Position numbers and translations under genes: made by a program. Positions 1 through 6,646 of a stretch of DNA of 8,738 nucleotides are shown here, one piece after another. Within the stretch, counting starts at the first letter, position 1. Every line of letters starts with the position of its first letter. Where the stretch lies: positions 1-8,738 of the forward strand of contig JACRGN010000361.1 in the NCBI GenBank assembly GCA_016234205.1, read 5' to 3'. The stretch comes from Nitrospinota bacterium. Lineage in GTDB: Bacteria; Nitrospinota; Nitrospinia; UBA9942. Under the pieces are notes generated by a model, which did no database searches, was not told the DNA's origin, and saw nothing but the letters and a program-made list of their open reading frames with translations.

Positions 1-1201
1 TATCAAATATAGCCCAGCATCCCTTAGTATCAGGGGTATCCATCGTTACTACACCGTCAGAGCAATCGGCATTACCAGCCCAGTATGAGAAAGTAGAACC
101 TATGTCAGGTGTTGCAGTAAGTGATACAACAGTATTGGCATTATAGGTTTCCAAGCAATCTGCTCCACAGTCTATGCCAGATGGGCTGCTTACTACTGTC
201 CCTGTGCCACTACCTCCCTTAGCTATTGCAAGTGTTGGCTTTGTAAATGTAGCCCAGCATGTCTTCATGTCAGGACTATCCATAGTTACTACACCATCAG
301 AGCAGTCGGCATTACCAGCCCATCCTGTAAAAATCGTGCCAGATTCAGGTGTTGCTGTAAGGGTTACAACTGTATTGGCATTATAAACCTCAAGACAATC
401 TGTTCCACAATCTATACCCGCTGGATTACTGGTTACTGTAACTGAACCTTCACCTGACTTTGATATTGCAAGGATGGGCTTGGTAAAGGTAGCCCAGCAT
501 CCCTTTGTGGCATCCACTGTTACTACACCGTCAGAACAATCGGCATTACCAGCCCATCCTGTGAAAATCGTGCCGGGTTCAGGGGTTACAGTAAGGGTTA
601 CAACAGTATTGGCATTATAAGCCTCCTGACAATCTGCACCGCAGTTTATACCGGCAGGACTGCTGACTACTGTAACAGAGCCTTCTCCTGATTTTGCTAT
701 TGCAAGGGTATATTGAATGGATGTGGAGGTAAAGTTGGCAGTTACTGTTTTGTCAGAATTCATTGTCATGGTGCATTGATTTCCTGATGGGGAATCACAG
801 TTTGTCCAACTATCAAAGGTATATCCTGTATTTGCTACTGCTGTGATGGTGACAGAGGTGTTGTAGTTGTATGATTCTGTGCAGTCTCCCGGACAGTTTA
901 TGCCAGGGGCTGTTACTGTTCCGCCTGCTGGGGGGTTGATTGTTATGTTGAGGTTATATGCGTTTAGTGTGAATAGGGCTGTGCAGGTCTTGTCTGCATC
1001 TATTGTAACTGAACCATCTGAACAATCTGCATCTCCGCTCCAGCCGGCAAAGTATGAGCCTGTATCGGGTGTTGGTGTGAGTGTAACTACTGTAGCAGAG
1101 TTATAGGCTTCTGAACAGTCTGCACCACAGTCTATACCAGCAGGCGAACTTGTAACTGTGCCACTGCCTGTGTCTGCTTTTGTTATTGTGAGGGTGTATA
1201 A
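1..1201 (-). repeat. DNA repeat array encoding at least five cysteine-patterned repeats, period about 240 bp
   Basis: These are tandem units of 79-82 codons. Units 3, 4 and 5 (residues 548-627, 628-707, 708 onward) are close copies that share the protein segments YNANTVV and WAGNADCSDGVVT and long stretches of identical bases. Units 1 and 2 are more diverged, and unit 2 has TNCDSPSGNQC in place of ADCSDG. Each unit keeps four cysteines, consistent with two disulfides per module in an oxidising compartment (inference). The array runs off the window edge, so the unit number is a minimum. Confidence 0.8.
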
Positions 1202-2359
1202 CTCTTGCCCTTTAATGGCAATAGTGTGATACCATCCACCAGCAACGGCTGTTACATTTGTAAGTCCGTTAACCTGAACAGGGGTATATCTCGTAGTTGT
1301 TGTCCCATCTCCAAGTTCACCAAAGTAATTATCCCCCCATGTCCAGACAGTGCCATCATTCTTTAGGGCAATGGTATGATTATATCCACCGGCAACAGTT
1401 GTAACACTTGTAAGTCCACTAACCTGAACAGGGGTGTATTTGTTAATAGTCGTCCCATCGCCAAGTTGACCAGCGTAATTATATCCCCAAGCCCAGACTG
1501 TGTCATCACTCTTGATGGCAATGGTATGGTAACCTCCACCTGTAATGGCAACTATATTTGTAAGCCCGCTTACCTGAACTGGAGTATATCTATCAATTAC
1601 CGTTCCATCCCCAAGCTGACCAAAATAATTATATCCCCATGTCCAAATCGTCCCATCACTCTTTAAGGCAGCAGTGTGTAAGGTGCCCCTTGCAATAGCA
1701 GTTACACCGGTAAGCCCGCTTACCTGAACTGGAGTATATCTATCAATTACCGTTCCATCCCCAAGCTGACCACTCCAATTAGCACCCCATGCCCATACTG
1801 TGCCATCATTCTTTAAGGCAATAGTATGATATTGTCCACCTGCAATGGCTGTTACTCCTGTAAGCCCACTTACCTGAACAGGTGTGTATCTGTTAATAGT
1901 CGTCCCATCACCAAGTTGACCAGAGCCATTATATCCCCAGCCCCATACTGTGCCATCGCTCTTTAAAGCAATGGTATGCCAAAACCAACCAGTAATGGCT
2001 GTTACTCCTGTAAGCCCACTTACCTGAACAGGAGTAGTTCTCTGAGTTGTTGTCCCATCTCCTAATTGACCCTCGCTATTATATCCCCATGTCCAAACTG
2101 TACCATCATTCTTAAGGGCTATGGTGTGAGCATCTCCACCTGCAATGGCTGTTACTCCTGTAAGCCCACTAACTTGAACAGGGGTGGTTTTACCATAAGG
2201 AGGTGTTGTAGTCATTGTCCCATCCCCAAGTTGACCATTGTAATTTAATCCCCAAGTCCATACAGTTCCACCTGCTTCCGCTTTTGTAACCGCATAGCCA
2301 AATACAGCAGAAGCAATAAGGAGTGATACTATAAAACCGATATAAATTCTCTTAATCAT
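1..2359 (-). CDS. Exported RCC1-repeat beta-propeller protein with cysteine-patterned InlB-like repeats (3' end outside window)
   Basis: This is an open frame of 786 codons with no stop, cut by the window edge, so the C terminus is missing. The ATG at 2359-2357 has AGGGAGG 4 bases upstream. Residues 1-29 form a signal peptide: a basic start (MIKR), a hydrophobic stretch, and a likely cleavage after AEA at 27-29. Residues 30-386 hold seven repeats of about 50 residues of the type TIALKNDGTVWTWG...GQLGDGT...TPVQVSGLT, the RCC1/BLIP-II signature, enough for a closed seven-blade propeller. Five repeats of about 80 residues follow (387-465, 466-547, 548-627, 628-707, 708 to the edge), each with CGADC-like, ADC and late C positions. 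They resemble divergent InlB B-repeats. All 20 cysteines lie in this part. By family, a secreted or surface protein for binding or adhesion is likely, but the ligand is unknown. No neighbour shares its strand within reach, so it appears to be transcribed alone. Confidence 0.9.
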   Translation of the reverse strand, partial: MIKRIYIGFIVSLLIASAVFGYAVTKAEAGGTVWTWGLNYNGQLGDGTMTTTPPYGKTTPVQVSGLTGVTAIAGGDAHTIALKNDGTVWTWGYNSEGQLGDGTTTQRTTPVQVSGLTGVTAITGWFWHTIALKSDGTVWGWGYNGSGQLGDGTTINRYTPVQVSGLTGVTAIAGGQYHTIALKNDGTVWAWGANWSGQLGDGTVIDRYTPVQVSGLTGVTAIARGTLHTAALKSDGTIWTWGYNYFGQLGDGTVIDRYTPVQVSGLTNIVAITGGGYHTIAIKSDDTVWAWGYNYAGQLGDGTTINKYTPVQVSGLTSVTTVAGGYNHTIALKNDGTVWTWGDNYFGELGDGTTTTRYTPVQVNGLTNVTAVAGGWYHTIAIKGQELYTLTITKADTGSGTVTSSPAGIDCGADCSEAYNSATVVTLTPTPDTGSYFAGWSGDADCSDGSVTIDADKTCTALFTLNAYNLNITINPPAGGTVTAPGINCPGDCTESYNYNTSVTITAVANTGYTFDSWTNCDSPSGNQCTMTMNSDKTVTANFTSTSIQYTLAIAKSGEGSVTVVSSPAGINCGADCQEAYNANTVVTLTVTPEPGTIFTGWAGNADCSDGVVTVDATKGCWATFTKPILAISKSGEGSVTVTSNPAGIDCGTDCLEVYNANTVVTLTATPESGTIFTGWAGNADCSDGVVTMDSPDMKTCWATFTKPTLAIAKGGSGTGTVVSSPSGIDCGADCLETYNANTVVSLTATPDIGSTFSYWAGNADCSDGVVTMDTPDTKGCWAIFD
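1202..2272 (-). repeat. DNA repeat array encoding seven RCC1 blades, period 150 bp
   Basis: The propeller-coding part is a tandem array with a unit of close to 150 bp (50 codons). Every unit contains near-identical tracts for the TPVQVSGLT and GQLGDGT segments. One tract of 63 bases is identical in two adjacent units (1560-1622 and 1710-1772, exactly 150 bp apart). The blade with the MTTTPPYGKTTP segment (residues about 51-62) is longer than the others. Identity at the nucleotide level, and not just at the protein level, suggests recent duplication or gene conversion among blades. Confidence 0.85.
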
Positions 2360-2578
2360 ATAACCTCCCTTATATATAAACGACTTCATGTTCAGAACCT
2401 GTCAACATTAGCCCTAATGAGTGTGATGCCTGTTGTCTCTCTCCTCACTGCCACATTCCCCTTTTAGATAATTTAAATTTGATAGGAAATTTGACTTGCC
2501 TATTGCCTGTATTATTAGACTCCCTCTGTGCATCTTATTGACATCTTTCATCACCCCATTTTTCTCTATCCGACCTAA

Positions 2579-2601
2579 CCTCCCCTTGTTATAAGGGGAG
2601 G
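2579..2601. repeat. Perfect palindrome, 9-bp stem
   Basis: CCTCCCCTT (2579-2587) and AAGGGGAGG (2593-2601) are perfect inverted copies around a 5-base loop. No T-run follows on either side, which makes a simple intrinsic terminator less likely. The form matches REP-like interspersed palindromes common in spacers of environmental genomes. Whether other copies exist in this genome cannot be seen here. Confidence 0.75.
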
Positions 2602-2615
2602 AATTATATTAACAA

Positions 2616-2655
2616 CCCCCTTTCCCCCCTTTATTAAAGGGGGGAATTTGAGGGG
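2616..2655. repeat. C/G-run palindrome, REP-like
   Basis: CCCCCCTTT (2624-2632) and AAAGGGGGG (2636-2644) pair perfectly across a 3-base loop. An outer CCCCC (2616-2620) can pair with GGGG (2652-2655), giving an interrupted second stem. It sits 14 bp from the palindrome at 2579-2601. The pair looks like one compound interspersed element. Confidence 0.75.
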
Positions 2656-2781
2656 TAAAAGTTAATTATCTATTAATATATCGCAAGAGTAATACCAAAA
2701 TTTATTCTGATAAAAAAGATGTGTAAGGCTTTGAAATATTAATTAAAAACAAAAAGGAGTAATAAAAGGGGGTTTTATTTA

Positions 2782-2801
2782 AAGGACAGAAAATTGTCCT
2801 T
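2782..2801 (+). repeat. Short hairpin, 7-bp stem in AT-rich spacer
   Basis: AAGGACA (2782-2788) pairs with TGTCCTT (2795-2801), followed by CTTTT. On the plus strand this looks like a weak intrinsic terminator, but no plus-strand gene precedes it within the window. A role as a structural or decayed repeat is equally possible. Confidence 0.4.
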
Positions 2802-2863
2802 CTTTTACATCTTATCTCTTAAATAGAGGGAATTAGCTGATAATTTTCAATTAGTTATATAGG

Positions 2864-2905
2864 AAAGGCTAATTTTTTAACCTTAAGGACAAATTTTTAG
2901 CCTTT
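2864..2905. repeat. Spaced inverted repeat, 9 bp arms
   Basis: AAAGGCTAA (2864-2872) and TTAGCCTTT (2897-2905) are exact inverted copies 24 bases apart. The right arm runs into two further T residues (2906-2907). The centre contains the palindrome CCTTAAGG (2881-2888). The function is unknown. It could be a weak terminator, an operator or a repeat remnant. Confidence 0.4.
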
Positions 2906-2954
2906 TTGATTGGTATTCTGGGAACACCATACTTTTACTACCTAAATTTTTTCC

Positions 2955-2982
2955 TTGATATGAGCCAAAAAATATTTATTAA
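2955..2982 (+). promoter_or_regulatory. Possible sigma-70-type promoter for the HIT gene
   Basis: TTGATA (2955-2960) and TATTAA (2977-2982) are separated by 16 bases, about 107 bp before the HIT start codon. The surroundings are AT-rich, so chance matches are frequent. I rate it only as the best candidate on this strand. Confidence 0.3.
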
Positions 2983-3074
2983 CAAAAAACATTTTGAAGA
3001 ATTAAAATGATAGTGTTATAGTGTTAGCGACTGTTGTAAAAATAATACTGACACTAATCACTGATACTAATACC

Positions 3075-3085
3075 AGGGGAGGTGA
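3075..3085 (+). promoter_or_regulatory. Shine-Dalgarno site fixing the HIT gene start
   Basis: AGGGGAGGTGA is a strong ribosome binding site whose GGAGGTG core ends 5 bases before the ATG at 3090. It favours this start over an in-frame GTG at 3021, which has no comparable site and would add 23 residues before the conserved family N terminus. Confidence 0.8.
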
Positions 3086-3089
3086 AAGG

Positions 3090-3434
3090 ATGGGTGACTG
3101 TATCTTTTGTAAGATAATCAAAGGCGAGATACCATCAAAAAAGGTTTATGAGGATAAAGATATTTTTGCCTTTGAGGATATAAATCCGCAGGCTCCGGTT
3201 CATATACTTATAGTCCCTAAGAAACATATTGCAAAATCCCTTGATGCCACAGGACAGGATAAAGAGCTGATTGGCTCTATTTTTATGGCTGCTAATAAAT
3301 TGGCAGTAGAAAAGGGGATTGCGGAATCAGGCTTCAGATTGGTGGTAAATTGTAACAGGGATTCAGGGCAGGAGGTATTTCATATACATTTTCATCTGCT
3401 TGGCGGAAGGAAAATGAAATGGCCACCAGGGTAA
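3090..3434 (+). CDS. hinT: HIT-family purine nucleoside phosphoramidase (HinT-like)
   Basis: This 114-residue protein has the full length of bacterial HinT/PKCI proteins. The N terminus has MGDCIFCKI, with the C4-x2-C7 pair common in this branch. The catalytic triad HIHFH lies at 98-102, with His100 the expected nucleophile, preceded by GQEVF and followed by LLGGR and the family-typical WPPG end. By family knowledge it is a cytosolic homodimer that hydrolyses nucleoside phosphoramidates such as AMP-N-epsilon-lysine or aminoacyl adenylates; its physiological role is poorly defined. It is the first plus-strand gene after a long spacer. rpe follows 203 bp later, beyond a palindromic element, so co-transcription is possible but may be interrupted. 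All key residues are present. Confidence 0.93.
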   Translation: MGDCIFCKIIKGEIPSKKVYEDKDIFAFEDINPQAPVHILIVPKKHIAKSLDATGQDKELIGSIFMAANKLAVEKGIAESGFRLVVNCNRDSGQEVFHIHFHLLGGRKMKWPPG

Positions 3435-3447
3435 TTAGAAAATAATT

Positions 3448-3615
3448 TAACCACTGAGACACCGAAACACAGAGGGGGAAGATAAAGACAAAAAACAAAG
3501 ACACTGAAAGACACAGATAAATTATGATTGGCACAGAAGAAATCATAACTAATCAGTGTCCATCTGTGTCAAAAAATTTAGTTTTTTCCTCCGTGTCTCC
3601 GTGCCTCTGTGGTTA
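3448..3615. repeat. 168-bp imperfect palindromic element (MITE-like) between hinT and rpe
   Basis: The ends are inverted: TAACCAC at 3448-3454 and GTGGTTA at 3609-3615. Over the first 28 bases the two arms match at 23 positions. Symmetry continues inward through GACACTGA/GACACAGAT-type segments to TTATGATT (3522-3529) and AATCATAA (3541-3548) around an 11-base centre. Almost the whole element can therefore fold into one long hairpin. The right arm reads CTCCGTGTCTCCGTGCCTC, a motif often seen as a dispersed repeat in bacterial spacers. It contains no open frame of note. A T-run (3617-3623) and then the rpe ribosome site follow directly. It may terminate or attenuate transcription from hinT into rpe (inference). 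Confidence 0.85.
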
Positions 3616-3637
3616 GTTTTTTTAGGAGAATGATTTT

Positions 3638-4285
3638 ATGGTAAAGATTGCACCTTCAATTTTGTCGGCAGATTTTAGCAGATTGGGAGAAGAATTAAAG
3701 ACAGTAGAAGAGGCAGGGGCGGATTGGATTCATGTTGATGTTATGGACGGGCACTTTGTCCCGAATATTACCATTGGACCAATGGTTGTAGAGGCAGTAA
3801 AAAAATCTACAAAACTCCCCCTTGATGTCCACTTGATGATAGAAGACCCTGATTTCTATATTCCCTATTTTGTAAAGGCAGGTGCGGATATAATTACTGT
3901 TCATGTTGAGGTATGCAAACACTTGCAGAGAACTGTCAGGTCAATAAAAGAAAATAAAAAGATTGCAGGTGTAGTCTTAAACCCTGCCACATCTTTAAAT
4001 ACACTTGATAATATACTTGATGAAGTAGATTTAGTTCTTCTCATGTCTGTTAATCCGGGCTTTGGCGGACAGGAGTTTATACCATCAACAACAAAAAAAG
4101 TAGAAAAACTGAAACGGATGGTAAATGATGCAAAGTTAAAAACTGATATAGAAGTGGACGGCGGCATAAAACCTGAAAATGCAGGAGATGTAATCAAAGC
4201 AGGGGCAAATATCCTCGTCGCAGGCTCGTCAGTTTTTAAGAGTAAGGATTATAAGAAAATGATAAATATATTGAGGGGAAAATAG
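3638..4285 (+). CDS. rpe: Ribulose-phosphate 3-epimerase
   Basis: At 215 residues this is the normal length for the family. It is a TIM-barrel enzyme of the cytosol that interconverts D-ribulose 5-phosphate and D-xylulose 5-phosphate in the pentose phosphate pathway (and in the Calvin cycle where present). The signatures are complete: APSILSADF near the N terminus, HVDVMDGHFVPN with metal ligands His32 and Asp34, LDVHLM with His65, the flexible VNPGFGGQ loop, and VDGGI with catalytic Asp174 followed by the phosphate-binding AGSS segment. The start ATG has AGGAGA at 3624-3629, 8 bases upstream. The gene sits immediately after a palindromic element and a T-run. It converges on copA with only 6 bp between the stop codons, and I see no clear terminator there. 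Confidence 0.97.
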   Translation: MVKIAPSILSADFSRLGEELKTVEEAGADWIHVDVMDGHFVPNITIGPMVVEAVKKSTKLPLDVHLMIEDPDFYIPYFVKAGADIITVHVEVCKHLQRTVRSIKENKKIAGVVLNPATSLNTLDNILDEVDLVLLMSVNPGFGGQEFIPSTTKKVEKLKRMVNDAKLKTDIEVDGGIKPENAGDVIKAGANILVAGSSVFKSKDYKKMINILRGK

Positions 4286-4291
4286 AAGATA

Positions 4292-6601
4292 TCAGGTAAT
4301 CTCAAACCTTTTCAACCTTAATGAATTTGTAACTACCGAGACTGAGCTAAAAGCCATAGCGGCGGCGGCGAAGATAGGCTTCAGCAATATTCCATAGAAT
4401 GGATATAAGATTCCAGCCGCTATTGGTATTCCAATAACATTATAAAAGAATGCCCAGAAGAGATTCTGTTTTATAGTCTTCATAGTCTGCCTGCTTAAAC
4501 GAATGGCAGTAGAAACTCCTCTCATGTCGTTTCTTATCAGTGTTATATCTGATGACTCTATTGCTATGTCAGTCCCCGCTCCTATGGCAATCCCCACATC
4601 TGCCTGTGCGAGTGAAGGTGCATCGTTTATTCCGTCCCCCACCATTGCAACAACCTTCCCCTCTTTCTGGAGCCTCTTTACCTCCTCTGCTTTATCCTGT
4701 GGAAGCACTTCCGCCAGCACCCTCTTTATACCCGCCTCCCTTGCAATTGCCTCAGCAGTCCTTTTGTTATCGCCCGTTATCATTATTACCTCAAGCCCCA
4801 TATCCTGAAGCTCTCTGATTGCCTCAATAGAATCTTTTTTTAGCGTATCTGCAACAGCAATTATTCCTGCCATCTCATTATTTATTGCTACATACATCGG
4901 TGTTTTTCCATGACTTGATAACTCATCCGCCACCTTTTTAAAGTCCAAAGGTGCAGGCTTTTCTTTAAATCCGTTGAGGTTAATCCCTTCTTCACTCATC
5001 TTTTTTTCATTTCCCATGAGAATTGTCATACCTTTTATTTTTGCCTTTATGCCATGGCCTGGAAATACCTTAAACTCCTCTATATCATACGGTTTTATTT
5101 CCTTTTCCTGTGCCTTTGTGACTATTGCCAAGCCATAAGGGTGTTCAGAGCCGGCTTCAGCAGATGCTGCAAGTCTTAAAAGTTCCTCCGAATCTATTTC
5201 TTGCCCCTTGCCCCTTGCCCCTTGCCCCTTGTTTGTTATTATATCTGTTACAGACGGTTTTCCTGCTGTCAGTGTTCCTGTCTTATCAAAGACAATTGTA
5301 TCTATCTTGTGTGCCGTTTCAAGACTCTCTCCGCCTTTTATTAAGATTCCATTCTCAGCACCTTTTCCTGTCCCTACAATTATTGCTGTCGGAGTTGCAA
5401 GCCCTAATGCACAGGGGCATGCAATTATAAGGACTCCGACAAATGCAAGCATTGCCATTGTAAATGGCTGTCCTGATAGATACCATATAAAGAATGTAGC
5501 TACAGCAATTCCGATAACAGTAGGAACAAAAATACCCGCCACCTTATCTGCAAGCCTCTGAATTGGTGCCTTTGAACCCTGTGCCTCCTCAACTGTCTTT
5601 ATTATCTGTGAGAGGAGAGTGTCTTTTCCTATTCTAATAGTCTTAAATTTTATGAAGCCATCCCTATTGATTGTTGCACCTATTATAGTATCTCCAATTT
5701 TCTTATCCACAGGCATACTCTCACCTGTAAGCATTGACTCATCAACTGCCCCTGTCCCTTCAATAATCTCACCATCTACAGGTATCTTTTCACCGGGTCT
5801 GACAACAACAATATCACCGACTATCAGGTCTTCTACCGACACTTCAATCTCTCCACCGTTTCTAATGACCTTTGCACTCTTTGCCTTAAGCCCCATCAAT
5901 TTCTTTATCGCCTCTGAAGTCCGCCCCTTTGCCCTCTGCTCCAAATATCTACCAAGGAGTATAAGAGTTATTATCACAGCGGCGGTGTCATAATAAACTT
6001 CCGATTCGCCATCTGGAAAAACTGATGGGAAGAAGGTTACAAAGGCACTGTAAAGGTATGCAATAGATGTTCCAACTGCTACAAGGACATTCATATCAGC
6101 ACTCAAGTGCTTTAATGCCGCCCATGCCCCTGTATAAAATCTTGAGCCGCATTTGAACTGGACAAAGGTAGTTAAGATAAAGAGGATTGAATTCATCGTT
6201 GAGTGTGGGATAGATGGAAAGTAGGGGATAAACATTTGCATACTCCCTATCATGATGAAAATAGAGAGGGAAGCACTTTCAATAACCTCATTCTTTAATA
6301 CCCTTAATTCTCCTTCCCTTCTTTCTCTGTCAATATCAAGGAGGTTCTTTTCTTCTACTTCAATAACAGTATAACCGGTATCAACTATTGTTTTCTTTAT
6401 GGCAGGGAGGTCAACTATAGAAGGGCTATATTCAACTGATGCCTTTTCAGTCCCGAAATTTACAGTGGCATCTGTAACACCATTTAATTTTTTTAAATTT
6501 CTCTCAATCCTCGCAGCACACGAAGCACAAGACATGCCCCCTATAGGGAGTATAACCCTATCTTTTTTATCAGGAGAGTTAATAGGAGTGAGGGGTTTCA
6601 T
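4292..6601 (-). CDS. copA: Copper-exporting P1B-type ATPase
   Basis: This 769-residue inner-membrane pump couples ATP hydrolysis to Cu+ export. It has one N-terminal heavy-metal domain with GMSCASC (Cys25, Cys28). About eight membrane segments follow, roughly at 108-127, 133-152, 167-190, 199-218, 352-374, 383-404, 709-730 and 738-761. The actuator motif TGES is at 292-295, the transport motif CPC at 395-397, the phosphorylation motif DKTGT at 439, the SEHP motif with His487-Pro488, and GDGIND at 655-660. The YN in segment 7 and MAFSSVSVVTNS at 749-760 are the P1B-1 (Cu+) markers. The ATG at 6601 has an AAAGGGGGAT ribosome site about 8 bases upstream. Residues about 458-469 are a low-complexity Gly/Lys/Gln loop encoded by a 7-bp tandem repeat. 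A coiled-coil gene lies 45 bp upstream. No copper regulator or chaperone gene is visible nearby. Confidence 0.96.
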   Translation of the reverse strand: MKPLTPINSPDKKDRVILPIGGMSCASCAARIERNLKKLNGVTDATVNFGTEKASVEYSPSIVDLPAIKKTIVDTGYTVIEVEEKNLLDIDRERREGELRVLKNEVIESASLSIFIMIGSMQMFIPYFPSIPHSTMNSILFILTTFVQFKCGSRFYTGAWAALKHLSADMNVLVAVGTSIAYLYSAFVTFFPSVFPDGESEVYYDTAAVIITLILLGRYLEQRAKGRTSEAIKKLMGLKAKSAKVIRNGGEIEVSVEDLIVGDIVVVRPGEKIPVDGEIIEGTGAVDESMLTGESMPVDKKIGDTIIGATINRDGFIKFKTIRIGKDTLLSQIIKTVEEAQGSKAPIQRLADKVAGIFVPTVIGIAVATFFIWYLSGQPFTMAMLAFVGVLIIACPCALGLATPTAIIVGTGKGAENGILIKGGESLETAHKIDTIVFDKTGTLTAGKPSVTDIITNKGQGARGKGQEIDSEELLRLAASAEAGSEHPYGLAIVTKAQEKEIKPYDIEEFKVFPGHGIKAKIKGMTILMGNEKKMSEEGINLNGFKEKPAPLDFKKVADELSSHGKTPMYVAINNEMAGIIAVADTLKKDSIEAIRELQDMGLEVIMITGDNKRTAEAIAREAGIKRVLAEVLPQDKAEEVKRLQKEGKVVAMVGDGINDAPSLAQADVGIAIGAGTDIAIESSDITLIRNDMRGVSTAIRLSRQTMKTIKQNLFWAFFYNVIGIPIAAGILYPFYGILLKPIFAAAAMAFSSVSVVTNSLRLKRFEIT
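5201..5231. repeat. Heptanucleotide tandem repeat (TTGCCCC x4 plus TTG) inside copA
   Basis: Four perfect copies of TTGCCCC (GGGGCAA on the coding strand) and a partial fifth lie inside copA, coding for residues around NKGQGARGKGQE between the DKTGT and HP motifs. Because 7 is not a multiple of 3, gain or loss of one unit would shift the frame. The present copy number leaves the gene open. The repeat encodes a hydrophilic segment likely to be a surface loop at the start of the nucleotide-binding domain (inference). Confidence 0.95.
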
Positions 6602-6646
6602 AGTAAAATCCCCCTTTAAAATGGGTTTTACAAAATCTTTAAAAAA

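Larger units (their letters stand above)
2360..3089. other. Gene-free AT-rich spacer between divergent genes
   Basis: No convincing coding frame lies between the minus-strand RCC1 gene and the plus-strand HIT gene. The stretch holds two G/C-rich palindromes near 2579-2655, weaker inverted repeats near 2782-2801 and 2864-2905, and long A/T tracts. It must also carry the promoters of both flanking genes. Near the RCC1 gene, CATTAG at 2406-2411 and CTAATG at 2414-2419 could form a small hairpin in its 5' leader. I compared the leader by eye with cyclic-di-GMP riboswitches and saw no match. Confidence 0.7.

Noticed and set aside
1376..1666. Plus-strand open frames across the RCC1 array (also at 174-386, 867-1106 and 2066-2248)
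   Set aside because: These are antisense shadows of a repetitive coding sequence. They show the repeat period, but no ribosome sites and no family features.
2371..2480. Cyclic-di-GMP or other riboswitch in the leader of the RCC1 gene
   Set aside because: Such genes are sometimes riboswitch-controlled, but none of the conserved cores I know could be found. Only a small hairpin is visible.
2491..2518. Promoter-like TTGACT with TATTAG 16 bases apart on the plus strand
   Set aside because: No plus-strand gene begins within the next 500 bases, and chance matches are common in AT-rich DNA.
3021..3089. In-frame GTG start at 3021 giving a HIT protein 23 residues longer
   Set aside because: The extension is not family-like, and the strong ribosome site at 3075-3085 points to the ATG at 3090.
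3448..3615. CRISPR-like or tandem repeat reading of the GACACTGA/GACACAGA motifs
   Set aside because: The copies are arranged as arms of one palindrome, not as regularly spaced direct repeats with unique spacers.
5125..5993. Several plus-strand open frames opposite copA
   Set aside because: They lie entirely over a well-supported gene, are of low-complexity composition and lack ribosome sites.
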